DNA from: Thorsellia kenyensis | Lineage (GTDB): Bacteria; Pseudomonadota; Gammaproteobacteria; Enterobacterales; Thorselliaceae | Direction of reading: 5' to 3' | Assembly: GCF_042432445.1 (NCBI RefSeq) | Contig: NZ_JBHLXE010000013.1 | Location: forward strand, 62,001-126,000 | Length of the DNA: 64,000 nucleotides | In this document: in pieces, positions 63,886 to 64,000 of the stretch | How positions within the stretch are numbered: position 1 is the stretch's first letter | Layout of the letters: the number at the start of each line of letters is the position of its first letter | The notes under the pieces: model-generated | The model's database searches: none | The model's input: only the letters and a program-made list of their open reading frames with translations | Told to the model about the DNA's origin: nothing | Made by a program: the position numbers and the translations under genes

Positions 63886-64000
63886 ATGAGTGAAAATTTT
63901 AACAGGGACGAACAACAAATTCGTGTAATCAACTTAGCGACAGATGCAACGGCATCTGATTTGTCTAATTCTATTTCATCAACTGACGTATCGTTTGAAT
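63886..64000 (+). CDS. nuoE: Next nuo gene, probably NuoE (only the start)
   Basis: 38 codons (MSENFNRDEQQIRVINLATDATA...) are visible before the window ends, 20 bp after nuoCD and behind AAGG. By operon order this should be NuoE, the [2Fe-2S] subunit of the NADH module. The visible part is a polar, Ser/Asp-rich extension with no NuoE motif, so the identity rests on position only. Confidence 0.55.
   Translation, partial: MSENFNRDEQQIRVINLATDATASDLSNSISSTDVSFE

Noticed and set aside
1..64000. tRNA, rRNA, prophage and anti-phage defence genes
   Set aside because: Looked through all spacers of 100 bp or more and all recognised frames; none showed a cloverleaf, rRNA-like sequence or a defence-family motif.

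Overview
This 64 kb window is a chromosomal segment of an AT-rich gammaproteobacterium (G+C looks like roughly one third by eye). Nearly every protein resembles its Escherichia coli counterpart: LpxL, TmaR/YeeX, PpnN, Aer, IbaG, PuuP, RNase E with its PNPase-binding tail, and a fused NuoCD. Gene order is also partly enterobacterial: ftsY/rsmD divergent, prfB-lysS, mla-ibaG-murA, kdsD-kdsC-lptCAB-rpoN-hpf-rapZ, lptD-surA-pdxA-rsmA, solA/pyrC. Low G+C plus lost members of these clusters (ptsN and npr after hpf/rapZ, apaGH after rsmA) suggests a host-associated relative of the Enterobacterales. An Orbales-type gut symbiont (Gilliamella, Frischella, Orbus) is my best guess. This is inference; no rRNA is present to confirm it.

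Layout. 1-7.6 kb: ftsY (cut by the window edge), rsmD, rmlD, a divergent igaA-like gene, yrdA, aroE, lpxL. 8-13.6 kb (minus strand): prfB with its programmed frameshift, lysS, an unrecognised periplasmic coiled-coil protein and lipoprotein pair, tmaR. 14-19.5 kb: sbcB, maeB, serB. 19.6-25.3 kb (minus): a yieK-like sugar-phosphate isomerase gene, mlaFEDCB, ibaG, murA. 25.6-32.5 kb (plus): kdsD, kdsC, lptC, lptA, lptB, rpoN, hpf, rapZ. 32.5-38.2 kb: a hexanucleotide repeat, aer, xseA, solA, pyrC. 38.3-39.4 kb: a decayed group II intron behind the rne terminator. 39.5-48.4 kb (minus): rne, a small basic ORF, rsmA, pdxA, surA, lptD. 48.6-54.6 kb: puuP with a possible leader, ppnN, an orphan Cache-domain protein, ridA, rdgC. 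54.7-60.4 kb: copA, cysQ, cueR, xerD. 60.5 kb to the end: start of the nuo operon (nuoA, nuoB, nuoCD, start of the next gene).

How the genes work together. The dominant theme is the Gram-negative envelope: Kdo synthesis (kdsD, kdsC), lipid A acylation (lpxL), LPS transport (lptA, lptB, lptC, lptD), outer-membrane folding (surA), phospholipid trafficking (mla), peptidoglycan precursor synthesis (murA) and envelope-stress control (igaA-like). A second theme is copper homeostasis: CueR, a three-metal-domain CopA, and a copA promoter with the 19-bp spacer typical of MerR-family control.

I did not find a convincing undescribed multi-gene system. The least explained items are the lipoprotein/coiled-coil pair, the two-copy intergenic repeat, the orphan Cache protein whose stop codon sits in a shared hairpin, the AAATAT repeat in front of aer, the in-frame repeat at the start of cysQ, and an intrinsic terminator inside the nuo operon. 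I saw no tRNA, rRNA, CRISPR array, prophage or intact insertion sequence.
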